Shown piece after piece: positions 21,535 to 36,673 of a stretch of DNA of 64,000 nucleotides. The notes below the pieces were generated by a model. It had not been told where the DNA came from and searched no databases. It worked only from the letters and a program-made list of their open reading frames with translations. The position numbers were made by a program, and so were the translations under genes. Source of the stretch: Kofleriaceae bacterium (GTDB lineage Bacteria > Myxococcota_A > Polyangia > Haliangiales > Haliangiaceae); the NCBI GenBank assembly GCA_018057825.1, contig JAGPCY010000017.1, positions 62,001 through 126,000 on the forward strand. The letters run 5' to 3'. Each line of letters begins with the position of its first letter. Position 1 is the stretch's first letter.

Positions 21535-23124
21535 ATGCCTCGAAAGCGCCGCGTCGTCTTCGGCTTCGTCGGCACCACCCTCGACGCCGGCGGCAAGGCC
21601 CACCGCTGGCGGCGCTGGCGCCCGACCGTCGCGCTGGCCCAGCACCCCGAGCTGCCGATCGATCGCCTCGAGCTGTGGCACCTCGGCGCCGCCGGGCCGG
21701 TGGTGCGCCAGGTGATCGACGATCTGGCCGAGGTCGCGCCGACGACCGAGGTGGTGCCGCGGCCGCTGGCGATCGCCGACCCGTGGGACCTCGAGCAGGT
21801 GTTCGCCGCGCTCCACGAGTTCGCGCGCGGCTACCGCTTCGATCGCGACCGCGAGGACTACCTGGTCCACCTCACGACCGGCACCCACGTCGTCCAGATC
21901 TGTCTGTTCCTCCTGGTCGAGTCGCGCCACCTGCCGGCGCGCCTGATCCAGACCGGCCCGGGGCCCCGCGGCGCCGGCAGTCCGCGCGGCACGTACCAGG
22001 TCATCGACCTCGACCTCGCGCGCTACGCCGGCCTGGCCGCGCGGTTCCGCCGCGAGCACGCCCACGATCAGGCGCTCCTCAAGGACGGCATCGCCACCCG
22101 CTCGCCGCGCTACAACCAGCTCATCGCCGAGCTCGAGCAGGTCGCGATCGCCGGCCGCGATCCGATCTTGCTCCTCGGGCCGACCGGCGCGGGCAAGACC
22201 CGCCTGGCGCAGCGGGTCTACGAGCTCAAGCGGCGGCGCCACCAGCTCGCCGGGCCGCTGGTCGAGGTCAACTGCGCCACCTTGCGCGGCGACGCCGCGA
22301 TGAGCGCGCTGTTCGGCCACGCCAAGGGCGCCTTCACCGGCGCCGCCACCGCCCGGGCCGGCCACCTCCTGGCCGCCGACGGTGGCGCGGTCTTCCTCGA
22401 CGAGCTGGGCGAGCTCGGCCTGGCCGAGCAGGCCCTCTTGCTGCGCGCCCTCGACGACCGCCGCTGGTTCCCGCTGGGCGCCGATCGCGAGGTGGCGAGC
22501 GACTTCGTCCTCCTGGCCGGCACCAACCGCGATCTCACCGCCGAGGTCGCGGCCGGTCGGTTCCGCGCCGATCTCCTGGCGCGGATCGAGCTGTGGACCT
22601 TCCGCCTGCCCGGCCTGGCCGAGCGCCCCGAGGACCTCGAGCCCAACCTCGACCACGAGCTGGCCGGCCTGACCGCCGAGCTGGGCCGCCGCATCGCGCT
22701 GACCGCGACGGCGCGGGCCCGGTTTCTGTCCTTCGCCGCCAGCGCCGAGGCGACCTGGCCGGGCAACTTCCGCGATCTGGCCGGCGCGGTCCGACGGATG
22801 GCGACCCTGGCCACCGGCGGCGTGATCGACGACGCCGACGTCACCCGCGAGGTCGCGCGGCTGCGCGCCGCCTGGCGCCTCGATCGCCCCGGCGATCGCG
22901 TCGCGACCGCCCTCGGCCCACGGGCCGCGACCCTCGATCGCTTCGACCGCGTCCAGCTCGCCGAGGTCCTGGCGGTGTGCGCCGACGCGCCCAGCCTGTC
23001 CGAGGCCGGGCGCCGACTGTTCGCGGCGTCGCGCGCGCGCCGGACCTCGACCAACGACGCCGATCGCCTGCGCAAGTACCTGGCCCGGTTCGGGCTGACC
23101 TGGGCCGAGGTCGCGCGGGCCTAG
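21535..23124 (+). CDS. rtcR: RtcR, CARF-domain sigma54 activator of rtcBA
   Basis: 529 aa. The N-terminus (residues 1-180) has the RtcR-type CARF domain: [45 protein letters not shown] and [12 protein letters not shown]. This domain is thought to sense RNA-derived ligands such as cyclic-phosphate-ended fragments. The AAA+ domain has Walker A GPTGAGKT near residue 217, an intact GAFTGA loop, Walker [13 protein letters not shown] and [10 protein letters not shown]-terminal helical DNA-binding region follows ([13 protein letters not shown]). TACGCT ends 9 nt before the ATG. The stop codon overlaps that of yacG within a shared CTAG. Confidence 0.96.
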   Translation: MPRKRRVVFGFVGTTLDAGGKAHRWRRWRPTVALAQHPELPIDRLELWHLGAAGPVVRQVIDDLAEVAPTTEVVPRPLAIADPWDLEQVFAALHEFARGYRFDRDREDYLVHLTTGTHVVQICLFLLVESRHLPARLIQTGPGPRGAGSPRGTYQVIDLDLARYAGLAARFRREHAHDQALLKDGIATRSPRYNQLIAELEQVAIAGRDPILLLGPTGAGKTRLAQRVYELKRRRHQLAGPLVEVNCATLRGDAAMSALFGHAKGAFTGAATARAGHLLAADGGAVFLDELGELGLAEQALLLRALDDRRWFPLGADREVASDFVLLAGTNRDLTAEVAAGRFRADLLARIELWTFRLPGLAERPEDLEPNLDHELAGLTAELGRRIALTATARARFLSFAASAEATWPGNFRDLAGAVRRMATLATGGVIDDADVTREVARLRAAWRLDRPGDRVATALGPRAATLDRFDRVQLAEVLAVCADAPSLSEAGRRLFAASRARRTSTNDADRLRKYLARFGLTWAEVARA

Positions 23125-23317
23125 CTCGCCTCGCCGGCGGCCGGCGCGCCGTCGACGCCGCCGCCCGACTGATCGGGGCCGTCGGGGATGCGGAACTCCT
23201 CGTCGAGCCAGCGGCCGAGATCGACGAGCTGGCAGCGCGCCGAGCAGAACGGGAACGGATCGGGGCGCGCCGTGCCGCGAAAGGCCGGCCGTCCGCAGGT
23301 CGGACACGCCGGCGTGG

Positions 23318-23321
<4 letters not shown>
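23121..23321 (-). CDS. yacG: DNA gyrase inhibitor YacG-like zinc protein
   Basis: A 66-aa zinc-binding protein with CPTCGRP and [18 protein letters not shown], the full C-x2-C...C-x3-C signature of YacG, plus a short acidic tail (DEEFRIPD). In E. coli, YacG binds GyrB and inhibits gyrase. The start is GTG 23321, overlapping the stop of the upstream PocR-type activator as GTGA, so it is translationally coupled to that regulator. The last 4 nt overlap the convergent rtcR stop. The C-terminal ~15 residues are low-complexity. Confidence 0.9.
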
Positions 23322-24889
<1,568 letters not shown>

Positions 24890-24922
24890 GGCCTGTCACT
24901 ATAGCCGACGCTCGCCGACGGT

Positions 24923-25840
24923 CTACGCCCGCCGCCAGCGATCCTCGACCGCCACCGCGCGGCCGTCCTCGGCCAGCTTGTCGAGGTGCGCGACCAACGA
25001 CCGCACCGCGATCGGCGCCAGGGCCGGCGGCGTATCGGCGTAGGCGAGCGCGCACAGCTCGTCGACCGTGCGCGGCGCGTCGTCGAGCGCCGCCGCCACC
25101 CGCGCCTCGCGCATCCGCCGGTGGGCCAGGTACTCGCGCAGCTTGCCCGGGCCGTCGGCGATCATCGGGCCGTGGGCCGGCAGGAGCGCGCCGATCCCGA
25201 GCGCGAGCAGGCGCTCGAGGCTGGCGAGGTAGGTCGCCAGGTGGCCCTCGCCGCCGGTCGGATCGATGAGGATCGTGCCGACCCCGGCCACCAGATCGCC
25301 GGCGATCACCGCGCCCGACCCGCGATCCCAAAACGCCAGGTGGCCGGGCGCGTGCCCCGGGGTGTGCAAGACCGTGAGCGCGCCGCGGTCGGTCTCGAGC
25401 TCTTCGCCGTCGAGGAGGTGGCGCGTCACCGGGACCCGCGCGCCGAGGCGGGCCGCGGTCGCCGGGTGGGCGGCGATCGGCGCGCCGGTGCGCCGGGCCA
25501 GCTCGACCGCGGCGCCCACATGATCGCCGTGGTGGTGGGTGAGCGCGATCAGCGTGACCCGGGCGCCGGCCGGGATCGCCGCCGCCAGCCGGGCCTGCTC
25601 GTCGGGCCACGGGGTCGCCGGATCGATCGCGATGAGCTCCCGGTCGCCGACCAGGTAGCAGGCGGTGTGGGTCGCCGGCGGCAAGGTCGGCGTCCGCACC
25701 GAGACCAGGGTGATCCCGGGGGCGACGACGGTCGGGCCGGTGCCGAGGTCGGCGCCGACGCCCAGGCGCGCCCGCATCTCCTCGTAGAAGGCCTCGATCG
25801 TAGGTGGGGAGACGTCGGGTGGCATGCCGCGGTGTGCCAT
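24923..25840 (-). CDS. Metallo-beta-lactamase-fold hydrolase (LACTB2/glyoxalase II-like)
   Basis: A 305-aa MBL-fold protein with the metal motif LTHHHGDHVGAA (HxHxDH), VLHTPGHAPGHLAFW, VIAGDLVAG and LLPAHGP. A C-terminal helical region of ~70 residues contains the YLAHRRMRE segment seen in LACTB2-like hydrolases. Endoribonuclease or thioesterase activity is known for relatives. Proximity to rtc repair genes is suggestive but unproven. The start is ATG 25840; ATG 25825 is also possible. The gene is divergent from the small unknown gene at 25910. Confidence 0.85.
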   Translation of the reverse strand: MAHRGMPPDVSPPTIEAFYEEMRARLGVGADLGTGPTVVAPGITLVSVRTPTLPPATHTACYLVGDRELIAIDPATPWPDEQARLAAAIPAGARVTLIALTHHHGDHVGAAVELARRTGAPIAAHPATAARLGARVPVTRHLLDGEELETDRGALTVLHTPGHAPGHLAFWDRGSGAVIAGDLVAGVGTILIDPTGGEGHLATYLASLERLLALGIGALLPAHGPMIADGPGKLREYLAHRRMREARVAAALDDAPRTVDELCALAYADTPPALAPIAVRSLVAHLDKLAEDGRAVAVEDRWRRA

Positions 25841-25909
25841 CGCGGGCCGCCCGGATCCGACGTGACCGGCGCCGCGTCTGCGCGTACACTCTAGCCTAGC
25901 GGCAAGCCG

Positions 25910-26191
25910 ATGGTCAGCGTCACCGCCCGCAAGATCCGCGATCACAGCGTCGAGCGCAGCTCGGCCGGTCTCGGTCGCGTCTACACCGGGTACCTGATCA
26001 GCTATCCGATCGTCGGGCGCGGCATGGTGATCTTCCGCGATCCCCACGGCCACCGCATGATCACGACCCCGGTCAAGCGCGTCCTGGGCGAGCCGGCCGG
26101 CAAGATGATCTACGTCGAGACCGAGAACAGCGTCTACAAGCTCGAGATCCACGGCGAGCCGCTGTTCCCGATGAAGCCGAGCGGCGACTGA
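25910..26191 (+). CDS. Small hypothetical protein
   Basis: I do not recognise this 93-aa protein. It is mostly beta-strand-like with alternating hydrophobics (YTGYLISYPIVGRGMVIFRD, PAGKMIYVETENSVYKLEI), weakly basic, without membrane segments or cysteines. It has good coding character and sits between two divergent or co-directional real genes, so I consider it genuine. A TACACT hexamer occurs 19 nt upstream of the ATG. It is 58 nt upstream of the ArsA-like ATPase and may be co-transcribed with it. A small beta-barrel regulatory protein is only a guess. Confidence 0.65.
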   Translation: MVSVTARKIRDHSVERSSAGLGRVYTGYLISYPIVGRGMVIFRDPHGHRMITTPVKRVLGEPAGKMIYVETENSVYKLEIHGEPLFPMKPSGD

Positions 26192-26249
26192 CGCATCGGC
26201 CGCGAAATCGATCGACAATCCGCCGCCCCGGCCCTAAGGTGCGCGCGCT

Positions 26250-27182
26250 GTGTCGCTGCTCGATCGACGGCTGATCCTGGTCCTCGGCAAGGGAGGCGTG
26301 GGCCGCTCGACCGTCGCCGCGGCGATCGCCAGCGCGTGCGCCCGGCGCGGCCGCCGGACGCTCCTCTACCAGTCCAACGCCGCCGATCGCCACGGCCCGT
26401 ACTTCGGCAAGGCCAGCCTGACCCCGGCGCTGTCGGAGCTCAGCCGCAACCTGTGGGGCGTCAACACCACGCCGGCCGAGGCCCTGCGCGAGTACGGCCT
26501 CATGATCCTGAAGTTCGAGAAGGTCTATCAGATGATCTTCGAGAACCGGGTCACCAAGGCGTTCCTGCGCGCCATCCCCGGCCTCGACGACTACGCGATC
26601 CTCGGCAAGGCGTGGTTCCACACCACCGAGGAGAAGCGAGGCAAGCCGGTGTGGGACACCGTCGTGTTCGACATGCCGGCCTCGGGGCACAGCCTGTCGA
26701 TGCTGCGCATCCCGTGGGTGATCGTCGACACCGTGCCCGAGGGCCCGCTGACGCGCGACGCCCGCACCGTGCAGACGCTCCTGCGCGATCCCGAGCGCAC
26801 CGCCGCGGTGGTCGTGACCCTGGCCGAGGAGATGCCGGTCGCCGAGGCCAGCGAGCTGTGCGGCAAGCTCGGCGGCCTCGGCATCACCCCGGCCCGCGTG
26901 CTCGTCAACCAGATCGTCCCCGATCACTTCCCGCTCGGCTCGCCGGCGGCCAAGGTCGCCGATGCGCTGGTCGCGGCCGCGGATCCGGCCCCGGCCCTGG
27001 CGGCGATGCGCGACCACGCGCTCTTGTCGCGCGGCCGGCGCGCCCTGGCCGATCGCTACCTGGGCGAGATCGCCCGGGCCATCACGACGCCGCACCGGAC
27101 GCTACCGTTTTTGCCGCGCGCCGCCCTCGGCCCGGCCGACATCACCGAGCTGGCGGGGCTGGTCGAGGCCGGGCTGGCCTGA
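26250..27182 (+). CDS. ArsA/GET3-like anion-transporting P-loop ATPase
   Basis: A 310-aa SIMIBI-class ATPase. The deviant Walker A GKGGVGRST lies at residues ~13-21, followed by an A-loop region and VVFDMPASGHSLSMLRIP (switch II D-x-P-x-x-G-H, as in ArsA/Get3). It has a single ATPase half, with no second P-loop and no arsenite-binding cysteine cluster, so arsenic resistance is unlikely. In myxobacteria such proteins often form pairs, but no partner is adjacent here. Start is GTG 26250, with TAAGGT ending 9 nt upstream. It is convergent with the lipoprotein gene that ends 9 nt downstream. Confidence 0.85.
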   Translation: MSLLDRRLILVLGKGGVGRSTVAAAIASACARRGRRTLLYQSNAADRHGPYFGKASLTPALSELSRNLWGVNTTPAEALREYGLMILKFEKVYQMIFENRVTKAFLRAIPGLDDYAILGKAWFHTTEEKRGKPVWDTVVFDMPASGHSLSMLRIPWVIVDTVPEGPLTRDARTVQTLLRDPERTAAVVVTLAEEMPVAEASELCGKLGGLGITPARVLVNQIVPDHFPLGSPAAKVADALVAAADPAPALAAMRDHALLSRGRRALADRYLGEIARAITTPHRTLPFLPRAALGPADITELAGLVEAGLA

Positions 27183-27191
27183 GCGCCGCGA

Positions 27192-27602
27192 TCACGGCGC
27201 CGGCGGTGCGGCCGGCTCGGGGCCGTCGTCGGCGCGCGGGTCGACCGGCTCCTCGACCTGCACCGCGACCCCCGAGGCCTGCGCCGACCGCCACCCGAGG
27301 AGCTTGCGCAGGGTCCAGATCCCGGCGTCCGGGGTGATGTCGAACTGCAGGTTGGCGACCTTGTCGGCGCCCATGGTCTTGGCCGCGACGATCAACATCC
27401 GGTTGACGACCCGATCGAGCGTGACCCCGCCGGGGATCGGGATGAACAGCACGTAGGCCGAGGTGGCGTTGACCTGGATCGCCGCCACCGGGCGCAGGCC
27501 CGGGCTGACCGCGACGTTCTCGGGCTGGATCCGCACCGTCGAGACCGACGAGCAGGCCGCGGCGAACGCGACCGCGACCCCGACGTGAACTGGCGCACGC
27601 AT
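27192..27602 (-). CDS. Small lipoprotein, unknown function
   Basis: 136 aa with a short signal ending FAAACSS (lipobox-like). The body contains VLFIPIPGG and GADKVANLQFD followed by a strand-rich C-terminal half. A proline-rich, acidic tail follows. I do not recognise a named domain, although the 'P-x-GG...NRML...A..MGADKV' layout resembles small bacterial lipoproteins with a YbjQ/TRL-like fold. TACGGT ends 7 nt before the ATG. It is divergent from the PEGA operon that starts 50 bp away. Confidence 0.72.
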   Translation of the reverse strand: MRAPVHVGVAVAFAAACSSVSTVRIQPENVAVSPGLRPVAAIQVNATSAYVLFIPIPGGVTLDRVVNRMLIVAAKTMGADKVANLQFDITPDAGIWTLRKLLGWRSAQASGVAVQVEEPVDPRADDGPEPAAPPAP

Positions 27603-27652
27603 GTCGGCGACCGTAGCACGCGGGCGCGTGGGCCTTGGTGTAGGATCGCCCC

Positions 27653-28621
27653 GTGTCGGTCCGGAGCCCCTCGGCTCGCCTCCTCTCGCTCGTCGTCGCC
27701 GTGATGGTCGCGCTCGTCGCGATCACCCCGGCGCGGCGGAGCGCGGCCCAGCCGACCCCGCCCCAGCCAGCCCTGTCCCCGCCGGCCCCGTCCGACGAGG
27801 TCCTGCCCGAGCAGGCCCTGACCCAGCGCCTGGCGGTGTGGCGCATCGACGCCCTGGGCATCGACGCCGAGCTGGTCGGTCGCCTCGAGGCGCTGTTCCG
27901 CATGGAGCTCGATCGCCTGGCGACCGCGCCGCTGCCGACCCGCCGCGACGTCGACAAGGCGGTGGCCGGGCAGCGCGAGCTGGCCGGCTGTGGCGGCGAC
28001 GACAAGTGCCTGTCGGCGATCGGCAAGCGCCTCGGCGTCGACGTCATGGTCACCGGCTCGGTGGCGGCGATGGGCGACAACTACGTGATGAACATCAAGG
28101 CGGTCGACGTCGCCAAGGGCACCCAGATCCGCCGCATCGCCACCGACCCGCTGCGCGGCAGCCCCGACGAGCTGATCGAGGCGATCCGGGTCGCGGCCTA
28201 CCGCCTGCTCGCCCCCGAGCAGCTCTACGGCTCGGTGGTGGTCTTGACCGATCTGCTGGGCGCGACCGTCGAGCTCGACGGCAAGACCGCGGGCGTGACC
28301 CCGCTGGCCGGCCCGATCACCAAGCTGCCGCTCGGCGAGCACACGCTGCGGGTCTCGGCCAAGGGCTACACGCCCTTCGAGGACAAGATCACCGTGCGGT
28401 TCCAGAAGGCCAGCCGGGTCGTGGTCCGGCTGACGGTGGCCCCCGACCAGGTGGGGACCCTGCCCTCGACGCGGGTGGTCGAGCGCCGGCCGACGCCCTG
28501 GTACAGCTCGACCTGGGCCTACGTCGGCGCCGGCGTGCTGGCGGTCGCCGCCGGCGTCGCGATCGGCTACGTCGCGACTCGACCGACGGTGGTCGATTGC
28601 GCCGAGGTGTCGTGCAAGTGA
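27653..28621 (+). CDS. Exported PEGA-domain protein (first of a coupled trio)
   Basis: 322 aa: an N-terminal signal segment with an Ala-Gln cleavage region (RRSAAQ), a TolB-N-like/CsgG-like domain at ~45-190 (VWRIDALGIDAELV, LGVDVMVTGSVAAMG), a PEGA domain at ~200-265 (YGSVVVLTDLLGATVELDGKTAGVTP...LPLGEHTLRVSAKGY), and a hydrophobic segment near 285-303. The last residues carry CAEVSCK. Such proteins act in the envelope, often as carbohydrate or peptidoglycan-associated sensors; the exact role is unknown. Start is GTG 27653 with TAGGAT ending 6 nt upstream. Its TGA overlaps the GTG of the next gene. Confidence 0.8.
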   Translation: MSVRSPSARLLSLVVAVMVALVAITPARRSAAQPTPPQPALSPPAPSDEVLPEQALTQRLAVWRIDALGIDAELVGRLEALFRMELDRLATAPLPTRRDVDKAVAGQRELAGCGGDDKCLSAIGKRLGVDVMVTGSVAAMGDNYVMNIKAVDVAKGTQIRRIATDPLRGSPDELIEAIRVAAYRLLAPEQLYGSVVVLTDLLGATVELDGKTAGVTPLAGPITKLPLGEHTLRVSAKGYTPFEDKITVRFQKASRVVVRLTVAPDQVGTLPSTRVVERRPTPWYSSTWAYVGAGVLAVAAGVAIGYVATRPTVVDCAEVSCK

Positions 28622-29595
28622 GGCGGCCGGGGCTCGCCGCGCGGGCGATGATCGCGACGGCGATGATCGCGCTGACGGCGATCGCGTCGACGATGATCGC
28701 GCCGGTCGGCGCTGCGTTGGCCCAGAAGGCGCCGTCGGCCCAGCCGACGCTACCGACGCCGCCGACGCCGCCGAAGGTCATCGCGGTCGCGCCGCTGACC
28801 ATGCTGGGCGCCGAGGACACCACGTCGACCGCCCGCCGCTTCGAGGGCCAGGTCGGCGCCGAGCTCGGCAAGCTGGTCGCCGGCGCCAAGGTGATCAGCG
28901 CCGCCGACGTGATCGAGGCGACCAAGAAGGCCAAGAAGCCGGCGCTCCGCGCCTGCGACGGCGAGGCGGCGTGCCTGAGCGAGCTGGGCGCCCTGGTCGG
29001 CGCCGAGCTGGTGGTGTTCGGCGAGGTCGGCGGCCTGGGCGACGTCCAGGTGCTGGCCCTGGGCGCGATCGACGTCGCGGCCAAGGCCGAGCGCCGCCGG
29101 GTCCGGGTGTCGATGGCGCAACCCGAGGAGGGCGGCGTCGCCGGCGCGGTGACCCGGCTCCTCGATCCCGAGCGCTTCGTCGGGCAGCTCGCGCTGACGG
29201 TGTCGGTCGACGGCGCGTCGATCTACATCGACGGCAAGCGCCACGGCAAGTCGCCGACGCCGGTGGTCCGACTGTCGGTCGGCCCCCACGCGCTGCGGGT
29301 CACGCATCCCGAGCACCGCGACTACGTCCGGTTCATCGACATCGGCTTCGGCCAGCGCACCCCGGTCGACGTCAAGCTCGAGAAGTTCGCCGCAGTGGAG
29401 TCGGCGGTGTCGTCGACCGCGACCCCGACCCCGACCGGGCCGATCCGCTACGTCGATCGACCGGCGCGCTGGTATCGCCGGTGGTGGGCGGTCGCTGGCG
29501 TCACCGTCCTGGCGGTCGGCGCCGGGGTCGCGATCGGCGCCGCGATCGACTACCAGCTCGACGCCGATCGCGAAGGTCAGGTCGATCCGCCGTGA
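28618..29595 (+). CDS. Exported PEGA-domain protein, paralogue of the preceding gene
   Basis: 325 aa with the same architecture as the gene before it: a signal/TM segment, a proline-rich linker, a TolB-N-like alpha/beta domain (VIAVAPLTMLGAEDT, LGALVGAELVVFGEVGG with ACDGEAACLSELG), a PEGA domain (LTVSVDGASIYIDGKRHGKSP...LSVGPHALRVTHPEH) and a C-terminal hydrophobic segment (VAGVTVLAVGAGVAIGAAI). The conserved C-G/A-D-D/E-x-C pair in both proteins suggests a disulfide. The GTG start overlaps the upstream stop, and its own stop overlaps the GTG of the FGE protein. An origin by tandem duplication is likely. Confidence 0.8.
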   Translation: MRRPGLAARAMIATAMIALTAIASTMIAPVGAALAQKAPSAQPTLPTPPTPPKVIAVAPLTMLGAEDTTSTARRFEGQVGAELGKLVAGAKVISAADVIEATKKAKKPALRACDGEAACLSELGALVGAELVVFGEVGGLGDVQVLALGAIDVAAKAERRRVRVSMAQPEEGGVAGAVTRLLDPERFVGQLALTVSVDGASIYIDGKRHGKSPTPVVRLSVGPHALRVTHPEHRDYVRFIDIGFGQRTPVDVKLEKFAAVESAVSSTATPTPTGPIRYVDRPARWYRRWWAVAGVTVLAVGAGVAIGAAIDYQLDADREGQVDPP

Positions 29596-30812
29596 GATGC
29601 GCGGCGGCGCTGGCCGTGGCGCTCGCGGCCTGCGGCGGCGGACCGGCCGACCCCGACGGTGGCGCCCCGCCCACGACCGACGCCGCCGTCGACGGCGCGG
29701 CCGCCGTCGGCACCTGGGCCAACCCGATCGTCGTGCCGGCGCTGCCGGCCACTGTCAGCGGCGACACCCGGCTCGCGGTCGAGACCCGAGCCGAGCGCTA
29801 CGACTGCGCGCCGACGATCGACGAGCGCGGCCCCGAGCTGGTCTATCAGCTCACCCTCGACGCGCCGACCGTGATCGCGGTCGAGCTGACCGCGGTCGAG
29901 GCCGGGGCCGACGTCGACGTCCACCTGGTGCGGACCCCGGCGGCCGCCGCGCTCGCGACCGACTGCGTGATCCGCGACGACCGCGGGCTGGTCGCCGATC
30001 TGGCCGCCGGCACCTACTGGCTCGCGATCGACAGCTGCGCCGGCGGCGGCGCCCCGGCGCCCGGCAGCTTCACGCTCACGGTGACCGCGGCGACCTCGAC
30101 CGCGTGCCTCACCAACCCGATCCCGGCCTGCAGCGCCGGCGATCGCCCCGACGTCAACGGCGCGCCGACGCCACCGCCGGGCCTGGGCGGCTGTCCACCC
30201 GGCATGGCCGCGGTCGCCGGGTTCTGCATCGATCGCTGGGAGGCGGCGCTGGTCACCGCCGACGGCCGCGGCCACTCGCCCTACGCCAACCCGGGCTCGG
30301 CCGCGGTGAGCGCGGTGAGCGCGCCCGGGGTCGTGCCCCAAGGCTACATCAACCAGACCCAGGCCGGCCGAGCGTGCGCCGCCGCCGGCAAGCGCCTGTG
30401 CACCGACGCCGAGTGGCTGCGCGCGTGCCAGGGCAGCCCGGCCACGACCTTCCCCTACGGCCCGACCCGGCAGCCCGGGGTATGCAACGACGCTCGCACC
30501 TGTCACCCGGCGATCCAGTACTTCGAGTCGAGCGACGGCTCGGTGTTCTCGATGATCGATCATCCGTGCCTGGGCCAGCTCCCCGACGGCCTGGCCCGCA
30601 CCGGCGCCCACCCCGGCTGCGCCTCGGCCGACGGCATCGTCGATCTCATGGGCAACCTGCACGAGTGGACCGCGGATCCTGCCGGCACCTTCCGCGGCGG
30701 GTTCTTCGTCGACACCCGGGTAAACGGCGACGGCTGCCTGTACCGGACGACCGCCCACGACGTCAGCCACTGGGACTACTCGACGGGCTTTCGCTGCTGC
30801 GCTGATCGGTGA
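29592..30812 (+). CDS. Lipoprotein with PPC-like and FGE-sulfatase (SUMF1-like) domains
   Basis: 406 aa. A lipobox (LAAC) near residue 14 is followed by an Asp/Ala-rich linker and a beta-sandwich of pre-peptidase C-terminal type ([18 protein letters not shown]...[13 protein letters not shown]) at ~60-165. Residues ~200-405 are an FGE-like fold: [43 protein letters not shown] and [10 protein letters not shown]. The many cysteines suggest disulfide-stabilised surface exposure. Enzymatic sulfatase maturation is not implied, since most such myxobacterial proteins seem to be binding or structural modules. Third gene of a translationally coupled trio. The stop directly abuts hexamer array 4. Confidence 0.82.
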   Translation: MRCAAALAVALAACGGGPADPDGGAPPTTDAAVDGAAAVGTWANPIVVPALPATVSGDTRLAVETRAERYDCAPTIDERGPELVYQLTLDAPTVIAVELTAVEAGADVDVHLVRTPAAAALATDCVIRDDRGLVADLAAGTYWLAIDSCAGGGAPAPGSFTLTVTAATSTACLTNPIPACSAGDRPDVNGAPTPPPGLGGCPPGMAAVAGFCIDRWEAALVTADGRGHSPYANPGSAAVSAVSAPGVVPQGYINQTQAGRACAAAGKRLCTDAEWLRACQGSPATTFPYGPTRQPGVCNDARTCHPAIQYFESSDGSVFSMIDHPCLGQLPDGLARTGAHPGCASADGIVDLMGNLHEWTADPAGTFRGGFFVDTRVNGDGCLYRTTAHDVSHWDYSTGFRCCADR

Positions 30813-31138
<326 letters not shown>

Positions 31139-31140
31139 CG

Positions 31141-32088
31141 CTACTTCGACAGATACGGATAGATCGCGTTCAGCTTCTTGTTCGCCGCGCCGTACTTGCC
31201 GTCGACGAACAGCTCGGTCGCGCTGCCCAGGAGCTCCGACACGGCCTTCTGATCGCCGTCGGGCAGCGAGCGCCGCTTGGCCAGCGCCGACAGGCGGTAG
31301 CTCTTGGCCTGGACGAAGTCCTTGTCGACGTCGAGGCCCTTGACCTGACGGTAGAGCTGGGTCGCGGTCACGTAGGCGGTGCCGAGGTCGTTTTCCTTGA
31401 GCGCCTCGCTCGTGTCCTTGTACAGCTCGCGCACCGGCCCCGGCAGATCGTCCATCAAGATGCCCTTGGTCTGCATCTCGGCCTTGGCCTTGCCGAACGC
31501 CGAGTCGACCTCCGACCGCGAGTGCTTGCCGCCCTTGGGATCGACGGTCTGGATGATCGTCGTCGTGCCGCCGCCGGCGCCGCAGGTCTCCTTCTCGCGC
31601 TGCGCCAGCTCGCGCTCGCGCTGGGCCAGGACCGCCTCGCGCTGGGCCACGCGATCCTCGCGGGTCGCGATCGCCTTCTCGCGGGCCGCGGTCGCCGCCT
31701 CGCGGCCGGCGACCTGGGCGGTGGCGTCGGCGCCGCCGGTCGCCGCGGCCAGGAGCGTCTTGCGCTCCTCCATGAGCTGCTCGACGATGTCGGACTCCTG
31801 GTTGGTCAGCGCCGCCTCCTTGGTGGCCAGCTCCTGGACCCGCTGGTCGACCTCGGCGGTGTCGCCGCCCTCGGCCGCGATCCGCGCCCGCTCGGCGTCG
31901 AGCTTGGCCTTCTCGTCGGCCAGGCCCTGACGGCTCTTGAGCAAGGCGTCGCGGCGCGCGATCAGCGCCTGCTCGGCGGACTCGTCGACCTTGATCGCCG
32001 CGGCGGCGCCGGCCTTCGGCTTGTCCTTGCATCCGACGGCGGCGAGGGACAAGACGACGGCGACCAGCCCGTAGGTGAACTGACGCAT
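31141..32088 (-). CDS. Coiled-coil lipoprotein
   Basis: 315 aa. Signal with lipobox (LAAVGC) at Cys20, then a long charged alpha-helical coiled coil from about residue 40 to 170, with heptad-like [19 protein letters not shown] and [15 protein letters not shown] Gly/Thr hinge containing a lone Cys ([14 protein letters not shown]) follows, then a helical C-terminal domain of ~130 residues. It probably spans part of the periplasm as a structural or scaffold lipoprotein; no family recognised. TACAAT, the best -10 hexamer in the window, ends 8 nt before the ATG. It is divergent from gltB, sharing a 67-bp spacer that holds a palindrome. The stop abuts hexamer array 4. Confidence 0.8.
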   Translation of the reverse strand: MRQFTYGLVAVVLSLAAVGCKDKPKAGAAAAIKVDESAEQALIARRDALLKSRQGLADEKAKLDAERARIAAEGGDTAEVDQRVQELATKEAALTNQESDIVEQLMEERKTLLAAATGGADATAQVAGREAATAAREKAIATREDRVAQREAVLAQRERELAQREKETCGAGGGTTTIIQTVDPKGGKHSRSEVDSAFGKAKAEMQTKGILMDDLPGPVRELYKDTSEALKENDLGTAYVTATQLYRQVKGLDVDKDFVQAKSYRLSALAKRRSLPDGDQKAVSELLGSATELFVDGKYGAANKKLNAIYPYLSK

Positions 32089-32128
32089 AGATCGCTATTG
32101 TATGAGGCGCGCCCGGGGCTGCGCCAGC

Positions 32129-32147
32129 TAACGCGACGCGTTAACAT
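32129..32147. promoter_or_regulatory. Palindrome overlapping the gltB -10 element
   Basis: TAACGCG-A-CGCGTTA (32129-32143) is a perfect 7-bp-arm palindrome. Its right end overlaps TAACAT (32142-32147), which lies 8 nt before the gltB ATG and fits the window's usual -10 pattern. The position is ideal for an operator blocking gltBD transcription. It could also affect the divergent lipoprotein promoter. Confidence 0.5.
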
Positions 32148-32155
32148 GACGCAAC

Positions 32156-36672
<4,517 letters not shown>

Positions 36673-36673
<1 letters not shown>

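Noticed and set aside
21535-23124. CARF domain as evidence of a type III CRISPR signalling system
   Set aside because: The protein is RtcR by full architecture and by its rtcBA neighbours; no Cas10 or other CRISPR effector is present.
26250-27182. Arsenite efflux ATPase
   Set aside because: Only one ATPase half, no arsenite cysteine motif, and no arsB/arsR/arsC nearby.
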